A DNA stretch of 64,000 bases from NCBI RefSeq assembly GCF_023712425.1, contig NZ_JAMAYG010000004.1, forward strand, positions 310,001-374,000, given 5' to 3'. The DNA is from Rothia sp. P100 (GTDB lineage Bacteria > Actinomycetota > Actinomycetes > Actinomycetales > Micrococcaceae). The notes below the pieces were generated by a model. The model made no database searches. It was not told where the DNA came from and saw only the letters and a program-made list of their open reading frames with translations. Position numbers and translations under genes: made by a program. Below, piece by piece: positions 45,341 to 55,029 of the stretch (position 1 is the first letter of the stretch; every line of letters starts with the position of its first letter).

Positions 45341-45375
45341 TGTATAAATATTTACTGCATTGCAAAAAAATGCAA
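45341..45375. promoter_or_regulatory. Candidate ArgR boxes before argC
   Basis: Tandem AT-rich dyads TGTATAAATATTTACTGCA (45341-45359) and TTGCAAAAAAATGCAA (45360-45375). The second has perfect TTGCA/TGCAA arms and ends 10 bases before the argC ATG. Spacing and composition fit ARG boxes bound by the ArgR encoded in the same operon. Confidence 0.65.
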
Positions 45376-45385
45376 AGATGGTGTC

Positions 45386-46432
45386 ATGACGATTACAGTA
45401 GCTGTTTCTGGAGCCACCGGCTATGCCGGTGGCGAGGTCCTGCGTTTGCTGGCAACCCACCCCCACGTGGAGGTTAAGACGGTTGCCGCTCATTCTTCGG
45501 CTGGGCAGAAGTTGGGGGATCTTGCTCCCCACCTGCGAAAGTACTCACACCTGACGATTGCTGATACCACCGCTGAAGCTTTGGCGGGGCACGACGTTGT
45601 TTTCTTTGCCTTGCCGCACGGGGCCAGTGCCGAGGTTGCCGCCCAGTTACCTGAAGGCACTTTGGTCATTGATGCCGGTGCCGACCACCGCTTAGATGAC
45701 GCGGAGGCTTGGCAGAAATTTTACGGCACTGACCACGCAGGTACCTGGCCGTATGGGCTGCCAGAGTTCCCAACGTCTGCAGGGCGGAAACAGCGCGAAC
45801 AGCTGCAGGGCGTAAGTCGTATCGCTGTGCCTGGCTGCTACCCCACATCTTCCATTCTTGCCCTGGCTCCCGGTTTTGCTGCCGGTCTTTTAGAGCCTCA
45901 GGACGTTGTCATTGTGGCTGCATCCGGCACCAGCGGGGCAGGTAAAAGCCTCAAACCTCACCTGCTCTCGGCAGAAGTTATGGGCTCCATGAGCCCCTAC
46001 GGGGTGGGTGGGGCACACCGTCATACCCCTGAGATTGAAGAGAAACTTTCTGCAGCAGCGGGAGAGCGGGTGCAGATTTCCTTCACACCCACTCTTGTCC
46101 CCATGCCGCGCGGGATCCTGGCAACCTGTACAGCGCGGGTCAAGCCAGGTGTTACCGAAGCCCAGCTGCGCGATGCCTGGGGTAGAGCCTATGAAGGTGA
46201 GCGCTTTGTGCACCTGCTCCCGGAGGGGCAGTGGCCCAGCACCAAGAGCGTGCAGGGGTCTAATCACGCTGAAATGCAACTGGCTTTCGATGCGCACGCT
46301 GGGCGGGTCATCGTTACTAGCGTCATCGATAATCTGACCAAAGGCACCGCTGGTGGTGCCATTCAATCCATGAATATTGCTTTGGGTCTGCCCGAATTCG
46401 AGGGCCTTGAGCAGGAAGGGCTGGCACCGTGA
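45386..46432 (+). CDS. argC: N-acetyl-gamma-glutamyl-phosphate reductase
   Basis: NADPH-dependent reductase, third step of arginine synthesis. 348 aa. Rossmann loop SGATGYAGGE at the N-terminus; the catalytic cysteine is in RIAVPGCYPTSSILAL; PYGVGGAHRHTPEIEE is also typical. The ATG at 45386 closely follows the ArgR-like boxes. The stop overlaps the argJ GTG by four bases (GTGA). Confidence 0.97.
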   Translation: MTITVAVSGATGYAGGEVLRLLATHPHVEVKTVAAHSSAGQKLGDLAPHLRKYSHLTIADTTAEALAGHDVVFFALPHGASAEVAAQLPEGTLVIDAGADHRLDDAEAWQKFYGTDHAGTWPYGLPEFPTSAGRKQREQLQGVSRIAVPGCYPTSSILALAPGFAAGLLEPQDVVIVAASGTSGAGKSLKPHLLSAEVMGSMSPYGVGGAHRHTPEIEEKLSAAAGERVQISFTPTLVPMPRGILATCTARVKPGVTEAQLRDAWGRAYEGERFVHLLPEGQWPSTKSVQGSNHAEMQLAFDAHAGRVIVTSVIDNLTKGTAGGAIQSMNIALGLPEFEGLEQEGLAP

Positions 46433-47643
46433 CCGATCTGAAGCACCATGTTGAGGGTATCGAAAGTAGCGGGGTTACCTACCCTGCTGGCTTCAAAGCT
46501 GCCGGTGTAGCCGCCGGGATCTCCAGTGTCACCGGTAAACGCGATGTTGCCCTAGTGGTCAATGAAGGGGCGCAGAAGAACGCCGCCGCAGTTTTTACCA
46601 CCAATAAGTTCGCTGCAGCGCCCGTGCTCTGGAGCCAGCAGGTGATCACCGACGGGCGGGTGGACGCTGTGCTGCTCAACTCGGGCGGGGCTAACGCCTG
46701 CACCGGTGCCCCCGGTTTTCAGGACACCCATGCCAGCGCCGAGCAAGTTGCAGAGGTTCTGGGTGTTTCAGCCGGGGACGTCCTGGTGTGTTCAACCGGG
46801 CTGATTGGTCAGCGTCTACCCATGGATAAGTTGGGTGCCGGTATTAGCGAAGCTGCGGCTTCGCTGGGTGCTGGTGCGGCGTCCTGCCAGGAGTCCGCCC
46901 AGGCGATTATGACCACTGATACCGTGCACAAACTAGCCGGGCAAGAGCTCACGGCAGCTGGTGGCACTTACCGTATCGGCGGTATGGCCAAGGGAGCTGG
47001 CATGCTAGCACCCGGGTTGGCAACTATGCTGGTGGTCCTGACCACCGATGCTGCCCTCACCAGCCAGCAGCTTGATACCGCGCTGCGTGAGGCCGTCCGC
47101 TTGAGCTTCAACCGGGCTGATTCCGATGGGTGCATGTCCACCAACGACACCGTGGCGCTACTGGCGTCGGGGGAATCTGGTGTTACCCCCGATCCGCAAG
47201 ACTTTACCCAGGCACTGACTGCTATTTGCCAGGACCTCGCCCTTCAGCTGATTGGAGACGCCGAGGGAGCCAGCCATGATATTCATGTGCGTACCCTGGG
47301 GGCAGCTACCGAAGCTGAGGCTGAGGAAGTCTCCCGCGCAGTTTCCCGCTCAAACCTCTTTAAGACGGCGATTTTTGGCAACGACCCCAACTGGGGCCGC
47401 ATCCTCTCTGAGGTGGGCACCACCAGTGCACATTTTGAGCCCGAAAACGTGAATGTCACCATCAATGGTGTTATGGTCTGCCGGGGCGGGGGTATCGGTG
47501 AAGACCGCTCCCTGGTCGATTTGACCGCTGACCGCAGGGTCACCGTAGACATCGATCTGGCGGCAGGGGAGCACCAGGCAACGATCTGGACCAATGACCT
47601 GACCCACGACTACGTCCACGAAAACAGCGCTTACTCCAGCTAA
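46429..47643 (+). CDS. argJ: Glutamate N-acetyltransferase / ornithine acetyltransferase
   Basis: 404-aa self-cleaving enzyme that recycles the acetyl group. The processing site lies in [25 protein letters not shown] (cleavage before the Thr of ATML). Also [13 protein letters not shown] and GNDPNWGRI. Its presence means the pathway is the cyclic type and does not strictly need argE. GTG start overlapping argC. Confidence 0.97.
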   Translation: MTDLKHHVEGIESSGVTYPAGFKAAGVAAGISSVTGKRDVALVVNEGAQKNAAAVFTTNKFAAAPVLWSQQVITDGRVDAVLLNSGGANACTGAPGFQDTHASAEQVAEVLGVSAGDVLVCSTGLIGQRLPMDKLGAGISEAAASLGAGAASCQESAQAIMTTDTVHKLAGQELTAAGGTYRIGGMAKGAGMLAPGLATMLVVLTTDAALTSQQLDTALREAVRLSFNRADSDGCMSTNDTVALLASGESGVTPDPQDFTQALTAICQDLALQLIGDAEGASHDIHVRTLGAATEAEAEEVSRAVSRSNLFKTAIFGNDPNWGRILSEVGTTSAHFEPENVNVTINGVMVCRGGGIGEDRSLVDLTADRRVTVDIDLAAGEHQATIWTNDLTHDYVHENSAYSS

Positions 47644-47674
47644 CATCTCCCCACCAACGGCCCAGAAAGAAGAC

Positions 47675-48685
47675 ATGGCACAGCAGAACAACGCCGCCGC
47701 CCGTTTTGATACGGCGCAGGAAAAAGCTAAAACCCTGACCGAAGCCTTACCCTGGATCCAGCAGTTTCGGGGCAAGATCATGGTGTTCAAGTACGGCGGG
47801 AACGCTATGATTTCTGAGGATCTGCGCGCAGCTTTTGCTGAAGATATGGTTTTTCTACGTACCATCGGCATTTGCCCGGTGGTAGTACACGGTGGTGGAC
47901 CGCAGATTACTGCCATGCTGGACAAGCTGGGGATTGAGAGCGAGTTCCGGGGCGGCCTGCGCTACACCACACCTGAGGCAATGGACGTGGTGCGCATGGT
48001 ACTCACCGGTCAGGTGGCTCGCGAGCTGGTGAGCCACATCAACCGCCATGGCCCTTTTGCTGTTGCGATGAGCGGGGAGGACGGCGGGCTGCTGCGTGCT
48101 CGACGCATCACAGCTCAGGTCGATGGGGTTGAGACTGACCTGGGGCTGGTGGGTGAAGTGGTTGGAGTTAACACCACGGCCATTACCTCCATGATTGAAG
48201 CTGGAAAAATCCCGGTGATTTCATCGATTGCCCCCGAGATACATGACAGGGAGAAACATCCGGATCATCATCACGGTCTGGCGGGTCTTACCGGTGAAAT
48301 CCTCAACGTCAACGCAGATACAGCGGCGGCCGCCGTGGCCGCTGCGCTGGGCGCTGAGAAGCTGGTGGTGCTGACCGACGTTGAAGGGCTTTATGCCAAC
48401 TGGCCTGACCGTAACTCTCTGATTAGTTCCCTCACGGTCAGCGAACTGAGGGAGATGATGCCCAGCCTCGTTTCTGGCATGATTCCCAAGATGGGTGCCT
48501 GCTTGCAAGCTGTAGAACAGGGGGTGCCGCGAGCATCGATTGTTGATGGCCGCCTACCGCACTCGCCTCTGCTTGAGATTTTCACCGATACTGGCATCGG
48601 CACTCAGCTCACACCGGACGGCCTGACTGAGGGCGCCTGGAAGCACCCAGAAGCTGACTACCGGGTACAACCGGTGACCTACTAG
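47675..48685 (+). CDS. argB: Acetylglutamate kinase
   Basis: 336 aa amino-acid kinase, usually the arginine-feedback step. [16 protein letters not shown], and [17 protein letters not shown]-type ATP site ([33 protein letters not shown]). About 25 N-terminal residues precede the kinase core, as in the arginine-inhibitable hexameric forms. ATG 47675 follows AGAAAGAAG. Confidence 0.97.
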   Translation: MAQQNNAAARFDTAQEKAKTLTEALPWIQQFRGKIMVFKYGGNAMISEDLRAAFAEDMVFLRTIGICPVVVHGGGPQITAMLDKLGIESEFRGGLRYTTPEAMDVVRMVLTGQVARELVSHINRHGPFAVAMSGEDGGLLRARRITAQVDGVETDLGLVGEVVGVNTTAITSMIEAGKIPVISSIAPEIHDREKHPDHHHGLAGLTGEILNVNADTAAAAVAAALGAEKLVVLTDVEGLYANWPDRNSLISSLTVSELREMMPSLVSGMIPKMGACLQAVEQGVPRASIVDGRLPHSPLLEIFTDTGIGTQLTPDGLTEGAWKHPEADYRVQPVTY

Positions 48686-48707
48686 AGCCTGAAGAAAAGA
48701 GATAAAC

Positions 48708-49925
48708 GTGAGTCAGCAAAACTATCTTGAAACATATTCCACCGACCTCTTGGGTGTCTTTGGTGACCCCAGCCTGGTGCTGGTACGCGGTGAGGGCTCG
48801 CGCGTCTGGGATGCAGACGGCAAACCCTACCTTGACCTGCTCGGCGGTATTGCCGTAAACGCTCTGGGCCATGCCCATCCCGCGTGGGTGAAGGCGGTGG
48901 GGGAGCAGGCTGCTACGCTGGCCCATGTTTCTAACTTTTTTACCACCCCGCAGCAGGTGGCGCTAGCCCATAAACTGCGTGCTCTGCTGGGGGCTGAGGA
49001 CGCCCGTGTCTTCTTTTGCAACTCCGGTACCGAAGCGAATGAGGCTGCCTACAAGCTAGCTCGCCGCCACGGCAATCTCCATGGCAAGGGAACTATCATG
49101 GCGCTGGAGCAGGGGTTTCACGGTAGGACCATCGGAGCTTTGAGCCTGACTCATAAGCCCGCCTACCGGCAGCCTTTCGAGCCTCTGCCCACCGGCATCC
49201 AGCACATCCCTGCCACTCTGGAGGCTCTAGAAGAACACTTCACCGATGACGTCGCGGCGCTGATTGTTGAGCCCGTTCAAGGTGAAGCTGGGGTGCTGCC
49301 TCTACCTGAAGGTTATCTAGGACGAGCCCGTGAGCTAACCCGCCAGCACAATGCCTTACTTATTGTTGATGAGGTGCAAACCGGAATGGGCCGTACCGGC
49401 CGCTGGTTTGAGCACTCCCGCGAGCTAGGCGCCGCTGAGCTGCCCGATGCTATTACTCTAGCCAAGGGGCTGGGCGGAGGTTTTCCCGTGGGTGCCATGA
49501 TGGTAGTTGGCGCTAAGAATGGCGCAACTCTACAGGCCGGCATGCACGGCACAACCTTTGGCGGTAACCCTCTAGCTACCGCAGCGGCGCTCGCCACCCT
49601 GGAAACCATTGAGGCCGAAGGGCTGCTGGAGCACACTGAAAATATGGGAAGCTATCTGCGACAGCAACTGGAGCAGCTAGCCGTTATTCAAACAACACGC
49701 GGGGCGGGGCTGCTTATTGGCATTGTTCTAGAGGATGCAAAGACGGACGCCGGAGCTCCGCTCGCCCCCACCTTTGTAGTGGCTGCGCGAGAAGCTGGTT
49801 TCATCGTCAACGCTCCCAATGAGAATACCGTGCGTCTGGCTCCAGCCCTGACTCTGAGCCACGAAGAAGCCGATGAGTTCATCGCTGCCTTCCCCCACAT
49901 TCTTGCCCAGGCCCTCCAGGCGTAG
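48708..49925 (+). CDS. argD: Acetylornithine aminotransferase
   Basis: 405-aa PLP enzyme. [38 protein letters not shown] lysine in [20 protein letters not shown], and [19 protein letters not shown] 48708 follows GAAGAAAAGAG. Confidence 0.97.
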   Translation: MSQQNYLETYSTDLLGVFGDPSLVLVRGEGSRVWDADGKPYLDLLGGIAVNALGHAHPAWVKAVGEQAATLAHVSNFFTTPQQVALAHKLRALLGAEDARVFFCNSGTEANEAAYKLARRHGNLHGKGTIMALEQGFHGRTIGALSLTHKPAYRQPFEPLPTGIQHIPATLEALEEHFTDDVAALIVEPVQGEAGVLPLPEGYLGRARELTRQHNALLIVDEVQTGMGRTGRWFEHSRELGAAELPDAITLAKGLGGGFPVGAMMVVGAKNGATLQAGMHGTTFGGNPLATAAALATLETIEAEGLLEHTENMGSYLRQQLEQLAVIQTTRGAGLLIGIVLEDAKTDAGAPLAPTFVVAAREAGFIVNAPNENTVRLAPALTLSHEEADEFIAAFPHILAQALQA

Positions 49926-49968
49926 TGACCGGGGCGCCGCGCCCAAACTCACTATTCATCAAACGAAT

Positions 49969-49992
49969 AAATATTAAAAATTATGCATATAA
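49969..49992. promoter_or_regulatory. Candidate ArgR box before argF
   Basis: An AT-rich stretch between argD and argF with TTATGCATAT flanked by AATATT and ATAAT half-sites, unlike the GC-rich surroundings. It suggests an internal ArgR-controlled promoter for argF-argR. Confidence 0.5.
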
Positions 49993-50032
49993 TCGTTGGG
50001 GTGCACTCGTAGCCCCAGTAAAGGAGACCACC

Positions 50033-50992
50033 GTGGTACGTCATTTTCTCAAAGACACCGATCTCACCCCCGCCGAACAGGCTCGTGTGCTGGACCTTGC
50101 CGCTGAGATGAAGGCAGACCGCTTTGGCTTTGCCCCTCTCGCTGGGCCGCAGACCGCAGCGGTGATCTTCGATAAGACTTCTACTCGCACCCGTTTTTCC
50201 TTTCATACCGGTATCGCAGAACTGGGCGGTAACCCCCTCATTGTGAACCCGGGTGAAGCGCAAATCGGGCATAAAGAAAGCGTTTCAGACACAGCTAAAG
50301 TCATTAGCCGAATGGTCTCAACAATTATCTGGCGTACTTTTGAACACCGCGGTCTTGAAGAAATGGCGCAGCACTCTACTGTGCCGGTCATCAACGCCCT
50401 TTCTGATGACTACCACCCCTGCCAGATTCTTGCTGATCTACTCACGATCCGTGAGCACCTGGGAGAGCTGGCGGGTAAAACCATGGCCTACCTGGGGGAC
50501 GCCGCTAACAACATGGCTAACTCCTACCTCCTGGGGGGAGCGACCGCCGGCATGCAGGTACGCATAGCCGGCCCGTCCAGCTACCTACCCGCCCCTGAGG
50601 TGGTAGCAGAAGCAGAAGCCCGCGCCCAGCAAACCGGCGGGTCAATCCTGGTTACCACCGACCCCGCAGAAGCACTAGCTGGGGCGGACGTAGTCATTAC
50701 CGATACCTGGGTTTCCATGGGCCAGGAAGACCAAAAAGAGGCCCGCGCCCAGGTATTCAAGCCCTACACCGTAGATACCGCAGCGATGGACCAGGCAGCT
50801 GAGCACGCTATCTTCTTACACTGCCTGCCAGCCTACCGCGGCTTTGAAGTGACCGCAGAAGTTATTGACGGGCCTGCTTCGGTTGTCTTTGACGAGGCAG
50901 AAAACCGCCTTCACGCTCAGAAAGCTCTCATGGCCTTCCTCCTGGCAGAATCTGGCCTAGCTGCCAACTACCGCGCAGCTCTTACCCACTAG
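50033..50992 (+). CDS. argF: Ornithine carbamoyltransferase
   Basis: Makes citrulline from ornithine and carbamoyl phosphate. 319 aa from GTG 50033, which has AAGGAG six bases upstream; the frame open back to 49925 encodes nothing conserved and overlaps the ArgR-box-like region. Carbamoyl-phosphate site [10 protein letters not shown], then [15 protein letters not shown], and ornithine/catalytic [10 protein letters not shown]. Confidence 0.97.
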   Translation: MVRHFLKDTDLTPAEQARVLDLAAEMKADRFGFAPLAGPQTAAVIFDKTSTRTRFSFHTGIAELGGNPLIVNPGEAQIGHKESVSDTAKVISRMVSTIIWRTFEHRGLEEMAQHSTVPVINALSDDYHPCQILADLLTIREHLGELAGKTMAYLGDAANNMANSYLLGGATAGMQVRIAGPSSYLPAPEVVAEAEARAQQTGGSILVTTDPAEALAGADVVITDTWVSMGQEDQKEARAQVFKPYTVDTAAMDQAAEHAIFLHCLPAYRGFEVTAEVIDGPASVVFDEAENRLHAQKALMAFLLAESGLAANYRAALTH

Positions 50993-51003
50993 AAAGAACA
51001 TCA

Positions 51004-51483
51004 ATGGCAATTCCTTCCACCAAAACTGCCCGCCAGGCTCGCATTATTGAGTTACTACAAACCCACCGGGTGCGCTCGCAGGCTGACCTGGCGCAATTGC
51101 TCACCAATGACGGTCTCAAAGTTACTCAAGCCACTCTCAGTCGCGATCTAGTTGAAATTGGTGCTGAGCGGGTACGCGATGAAAAATCTGGGCTAATCTA
51201 CGCAGTGCCCAACCACCCTGTGCGTCGCAGTGCCCAGGACGGCCCTGACGCTCGACTGGTTGGGCTTTTCAAGGAGTTGCTAGTGACAGCTGAGGCCTCA
51301 GCTAACCTGGTGATTCTGCGTACTCCGCCCGGGGCGGCGCAGTTCCTGGCATCGGCCATCGACCAGGCTGGTCTTGAACCGCTGCTCGGGTCCATTGCCG
51401 GTGATGATACGGTCATGGTTATTACCCGCGACCCTCTCGGGGGTGAAGCGGTAGCTGAACTCTTCCTCAGCTGGGCCGCGTAG
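51004..51483 (+). CDS. argR: Arginine repressor ArgR
   Basis: 159 aa. N-terminal winged helix (ARQARIIELLQTHRVRSQADLAQLLTNDGLKVTQATLSRDLVEIGAERVR) and C-terminal arginine-binding/hexamer domain (VILRTPPGAAQFLASAIDQAGLEPLLGSIAGDDTVMVI). The ATG is 11 bases after argF. Likely regulator of the boxes before argC, argF and argG. Confidence 0.96.
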   Translation: MAIPSTKTARQARIIELLQTHRVRSQADLAQLLTNDGLKVTQATLSRDLVEIGAERVRDEKSGLIYAVPNHPVRRSAQDGPDARLVGLFKELLVTAEASANLVILRTPPGAAQFLASAIDQAGLEPLLGSIAGDDTVMVITRDPLGGEAVAELFLSWAA

Positions 51484-51555
51484 GAATCCATCACTCCAAG
51501 CAGGCTTTGACCCTGCCCACTCGTCTCTCGCGTCTATTCCCGGGTAGTGAAGGGG

Positions 51556-51945
51556 TTAGCTGAAGAGCTTTTGCATATCCTCAAGCTCAAAGAACTGGGC
51601 CACCTGGGCTGGTGTTTGGGTACCTAGGGTTTCGTCCGCTCCGGCGTCCAAGAGCATGCGAGCGATGGGGAGGTTGTTGCGGAAGACAGCGCAGACCAAG
51701 GCAGTTTGCCCTCGGTCGTTCATCCGATCCAAATCAGCGCCTTCGTTGATGAGAATCTGTAGCAGGTCGGTGTGCTGATGGTAGGCAGCAAGAATGAGCA
51801 GAGTATCGCCCTTTGCGTTGGTGAGGTCAACGGGAACGCCTTGGTCGAAGAGTGACTTGAGAGCTACCGGCTTATTGTCCCGGGCTAAATCGAAGACTGA
51901 GTTAAGGAATTCGTGTTCTGTCTCGGTGAGGGCGTTATCTGTCAT
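51556..51945 (-). CDS. Small ankyrin-repeat protein
   Basis: 129 aa, almost entirely three to four ankyrin repeats (about residues 18-118: NKPVALKSLFDQGVPVDLTNAKGDTLLILAAYHQHTDLLQILINEGADLDRMNDRGQTALVCAVFRNNLPIARMLLDAGAD). No signal peptide; probably a cytoplasmic binding partner of unknown target. Convergent with argR and divergent from the acyl-CoA ligase. Confidence 0.88.
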   Translation of the reverse strand: MTDNALTETEHEFLNSVFDLARDNKPVALKSLFDQGVPVDLTNAKGDTLLILAAYHQHTDLLQILINEGADLDRMNDRGQTALVCAVFRNNLPIARMLLDAGADETLGTQTPAQVAQFFELEDMQKLFS

Positions 51946-52092
51946 GCCTATACTTTGGCAGATAGCTTTACGCTGTGCAAACCTGTCGGTACTTTTCTGA
52001 CAGTCTCTCCGATCGTGCTGCCGTGTTCACAGGGCTTTGTCCACACTTTATGGGAAGATGTTGTACCAAGCAGGTTAGCTAACCGAAAGGGC

Positions 52093-53652
52093 ATGATGAT
52101 TCAGTCTTTGACTTCTAAACCTACCGAGCAGAGTAATCTCTGTTTTTTGCTGACCCGTCAGGCATCTTCGCGGGACCTGGCCTTGCAGTGGGAAGGCGGG
52201 CAGCTTACCTATCAAGAGCTGGTGGGTAAAATTGACGTTGCTCGCGAATGGCTGGTTGATAGGGGAGTAAGTCACGGTGATCGTGTGGCTCTTGCCCTGC
52301 CCAATGTGCCTCAGATGGTAGCTCTTTACTATGCCACGCTTGCTCTGGGCGCCATTGCTGTGCCACTGCACCCGCTTTTGTCAGCTCGTGAGGTCCAATA
52401 CCAGGTGCAGGACGCCGGAGCTCGGCTGCTGCTGGTTTGGGCTGGTACCCGGGTAGCCGGTGAATTGGCTGATCTTGATATGACAGCGGTTAATGCAGGT
52501 CTTAGTGCTGTTGAGGTTATTGATGGCAGTGTAATTTTTGAGGGGAAAGCAGAAACGCACTTTAGGCCCTGCGCTGTCGAAGCTAATGCTCCTGCCGTCC
52601 TGCTCTACACCTCTGGTACAACCGGCCAGCCTAAGGGAGCAACCCTAAGCCACGCCAATATGCTGTCTAACGCGCATTCCTGTGCTCAAGTTTTTGGTTT
52701 TAAACCAACAGATACCATCTTTGGTGGGCTTCCCCTCTTCCACGCTTTTGGGCAGACCGTATCGATGAATGCAGTGTTTGCTGCTGGAGCCAGCATTGCC
52801 CTACTACCCCGTTTTACTCCCCAGGGCGCTGCGGCTTTGTGTGCAGATACTGGGGTCACTGTTTTTGCGGCGGTGCCCTCCATGTACAGTGCTATAGCTA
52901 ACTATCTGGAAACAGATACTGCACTTGCGGATCGGCTGAGGGGCTCTCTACGGTTCGGTATTTCTGGAGGGGCAGCCTTGCCATCCTCGGTACACGCTGA
53001 TATTGCCCGCTTAGTTAACTTTCCCGTCTATGAAGGGTACGGGCTGAGTGAAACCTCCCCGGTAGTATCTTTTAATCAGGCTGAATTTGGTCTTGTCATT
53101 GGCTCGGTGGGCCGCCCCCTGCCCGGTGTCCTGGTTGAGGTCCGGGATGAGCAAGGGCATCCGCTCGGCGCAGACCAGCCGGGGCAGCTGTGGGTCAGCG
53201 GCCCTAACGTAATGACCGGTTACTGGCAGAACCCTGAGGCTAATGAGGCGGTATTTGACGGTGACTGGTTCGCAACGGGGGACGTGGCCAGATTAGATAG
53301 CCAGGGCAATATTTACATTGTGGACCGTCTCAAGGACATGATTTTGCGCAATGGTAATAGCGTCTACCCTCGTGAAATTGAGGATGTTCTCTACACTCAC
53401 CCACAGGTCAGCTTAGCTGCTGTGGTGGGCACGGCAGACCTGCAAGTGGGTGAAGAGATTGTGGCTGTCATTGTGCCTCGCACTGCGGATTTGACCGAGA
53501 GTGAAGGTGATGAGCTGGTTGCTGAACTTGATCACCTGTGCCGTCAGCAACTCGCTTCCTACAAGTACCCCCGGAGTTTCCTTCTGCGTGCAGAGCTGCC
53601 GCTTGGCCCCACCGGTAAAATTCTCAAGCGGCAACTAGCGGCCTCACTGTAG
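52093..53652 (+). CDS. AMP-binding long-chain acyl-CoA ligase
   Basis: 519 aa from ATG 52093 (GAAAGGGC upstream). The adenylate-forming P-loop LLYTSGTTGQPKGATLSH is at about residues 169-187. Later motifs are EGYGLSETSPVVSF, DGDWFATGDVARLDSQGNIYIVDRLKDMILRNGNSVYPREIE and the C-terminal Lys in GKILKRQL. It activates a carboxylic acid, most likely a fatty acid, to its CoA thioester. The open frame extends upstream to 51913 but overlaps the ankyrin gene antisense and lacks conserved residues. Single gene. Confidence 0.9.
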   Translation: MMIQSLTSKPTEQSNLCFLLTRQASSRDLALQWEGGQLTYQELVGKIDVAREWLVDRGVSHGDRVALALPNVPQMVALYYATLALGAIAVPLHPLLSAREVQYQVQDAGARLLLVWAGTRVAGELADLDMTAVNAGLSAVEVIDGSVIFEGKAETHFRPCAVEANAPAVLLYTSGTTGQPKGATLSHANMLSNAHSCAQVFGFKPTDTIFGGLPLFHAFGQTVSMNAVFAAGASIALLPRFTPQGAAALCADTGVTVFAAVPSMYSAIANYLETDTALADRLRGSLRFGISGGAALPSSVHADIARLVNFPVYEGYGLSETSPVVSFNQAEFGLVIGSVGRPLPGVLVEVRDEQGHPLGADQPGQLWVSGPNVMTGYWQNPEANEAVFDGDWFATGDVARLDSQGNIYIVDRLKDMILRNGNSVYPREIEDVLYTHPQVSLAAVVGTADLQVGEEIVAVIVPRTADLTESEGDELVAELDHLCRQQLASYKYPRSFLLRAELPLGPTGKILKRQLAASL

Positions 53653-53682
53653 AAATCTTGCCCATCTTCCAGTTACGTGGTC

Positions 53683-54921
53683 TTAGGCGGCTGCCTTCAG
53701 GTTTCGGTTCTGCATGGAAGCACTCAGTGATGCCCCCAGGAGAATCATACGAAAACAGCGCTCGGTGGAATTGGTGAGCAGCTCTTCACCATTTTCTAGG
53801 GCATCATCTAGGCCCATGGGCAGGGGCATGATGCTGGCAAAAGCGTCAATACCAGCATCGTGAACCCGGTAGGCTTTCTCTCCGATGGATCCGGCGAGGG
53901 CGAGCACGGGGACTCCCGCGACCTGCGCTCGAGCGGCAATTTCTGCAGGAACCTTGCCCTTGGGCGTCTGATAATCGATAGCGCCTTCTGCCGTAACCAC
54001 CAGGTCAGCCTGTTGAATTTCTGTAGTGACGCTGAGGCCGGCCAACCCGGAATCAATGAGAGCCTCAAAGCGTGGGGTAAGTTCGGCTCCAATCAGTGCT
54101 AGTCCAGCACCCAAGCCTCCTGAAGCGCCGGTGCCTGCTCCCGTATGAAAATCCGTAGATACTCTACCGCCGGTCATCTCATTCTGGGTGCTCTCAAGAA
54201 GGTTAGCCCAGTGAGTTAGCGCCTGATCTAACTCTTCGACCTGCTGAGGGGTGGCGCCCTTTTGGGGGCCGAAGACGCGAGCTACCCCCTTGGGTCCGGT
54301 CAAGATGTTGTGCTGGTTGAGGGCCAGTATAATGCGAACCTGTGAAAGGCGGGGGTGCAAGCCGCTGTAATCTATGCGCTCAGCGTTGGAAAGATTGGCT
54401 CCACCAAGCTGCACTTCCTGTTCGTCGGCGTCTAGAATTTTTGCACCTAGGGCAGAAAGGGCACCGGCACCGCCATCTGAGGTCCCTGAATCTCCGCAAC
54501 CCACCAAAATGGTGTGTACTTCCGGGTTTGAGAGTGCAGCGGCTATTGTTTCTCCTACCCCGTAGGTAGTGGTGGCGCCAGGGTTCCTCATGTCTTTGGG
54601 AATCAGGGAGAGACCTGCTGCAGCAGCCATCTCTACCACGGCAATTCCGCGTTGAGAGCCTCCTAAAAGAGCGTAGTGAGAGTTGACGCGCTCGCCAACA
54701 GGCCCGGTGACCTCAAGCGAAACCAGGGTGCCGCCGGTTGAGGATGCTAGGAGCTTGGCGGTTCCTTCTCCTCCATCGGGGATAGGTAGGACAACGGTGT
54801 TGACTCCGGGAATAACCCTGCGGATACCTGCTGCGATAGCGTCGGCTACAACATCGGCATCAAGGCTTCCTTTGAAGCCAGAAGGGGCGATGAGGATGCG
54901 CTGGGGAATGGACATAATCAT
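53683..54921 (-). CDS. glxK: Glycerate 2-kinase type (GlxK/GarK family)
   Basis: 412 aa from ATG 54919-54921 with AAGGAG seven bases upstream; a frame to 54987 is spurious. N-terminus ILIAPSGFKGSLDADVVADAIAAGIRRV, then PIPDGGEGTAKLL, ALGGSQRGIAVVEMAAAAGL-like core and GCGDSGTSDGGAGALSALGAKI are diagnostic of the GlxK family. It phosphorylates D-glycerate for entry to lower glycolysis. It lies 108 bases after an anion transporter, which suggests glycerate uptake and use. Confidence 0.9.
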   Translation of the reverse strand: MIMSIPQRILIAPSGFKGSLDADVVADAIAAGIRRVIPGVNTVVLPIPDGGEGTAKLLASSTGGTLVSLEVTGPVGERVNSHYALLGGSQRGIAVVEMAAAAGLSLIPKDMRNPGATTTYGVGETIAAALSNPEVHTILVGCGDSGTSDGGAGALSALGAKILDADEQEVQLGGANLSNAERIDYSGLHPRLSQVRIILALNQHNILTGPKGVARVFGPQKGATPQQVEELDQALTHWANLLESTQNEMTGGRVSTDFHTGAGTGASGGLGAGLALIGAELTPRFEALIDSGLAGLSVTTEIQQADLVVTAEGAIDYQTPKGKVPAEIAARAQVAGVPVLALAGSIGEKAYRVHDAGIDAFASIMPLPMGLDDALENGEELLTNSTERCFRMILLGASLSASMQNRNLKAAA

Positions 54922-55029
54922 GATAGTTCTCCTTATATTGGGGCACCGAGACATGGTGGGTGCAAGCGTCTTCGCTAGTGTTGCCACTAGGTCTTTTAGT
55001 GTTTTAAAAATTTCGCTGGGTGGTGCGAT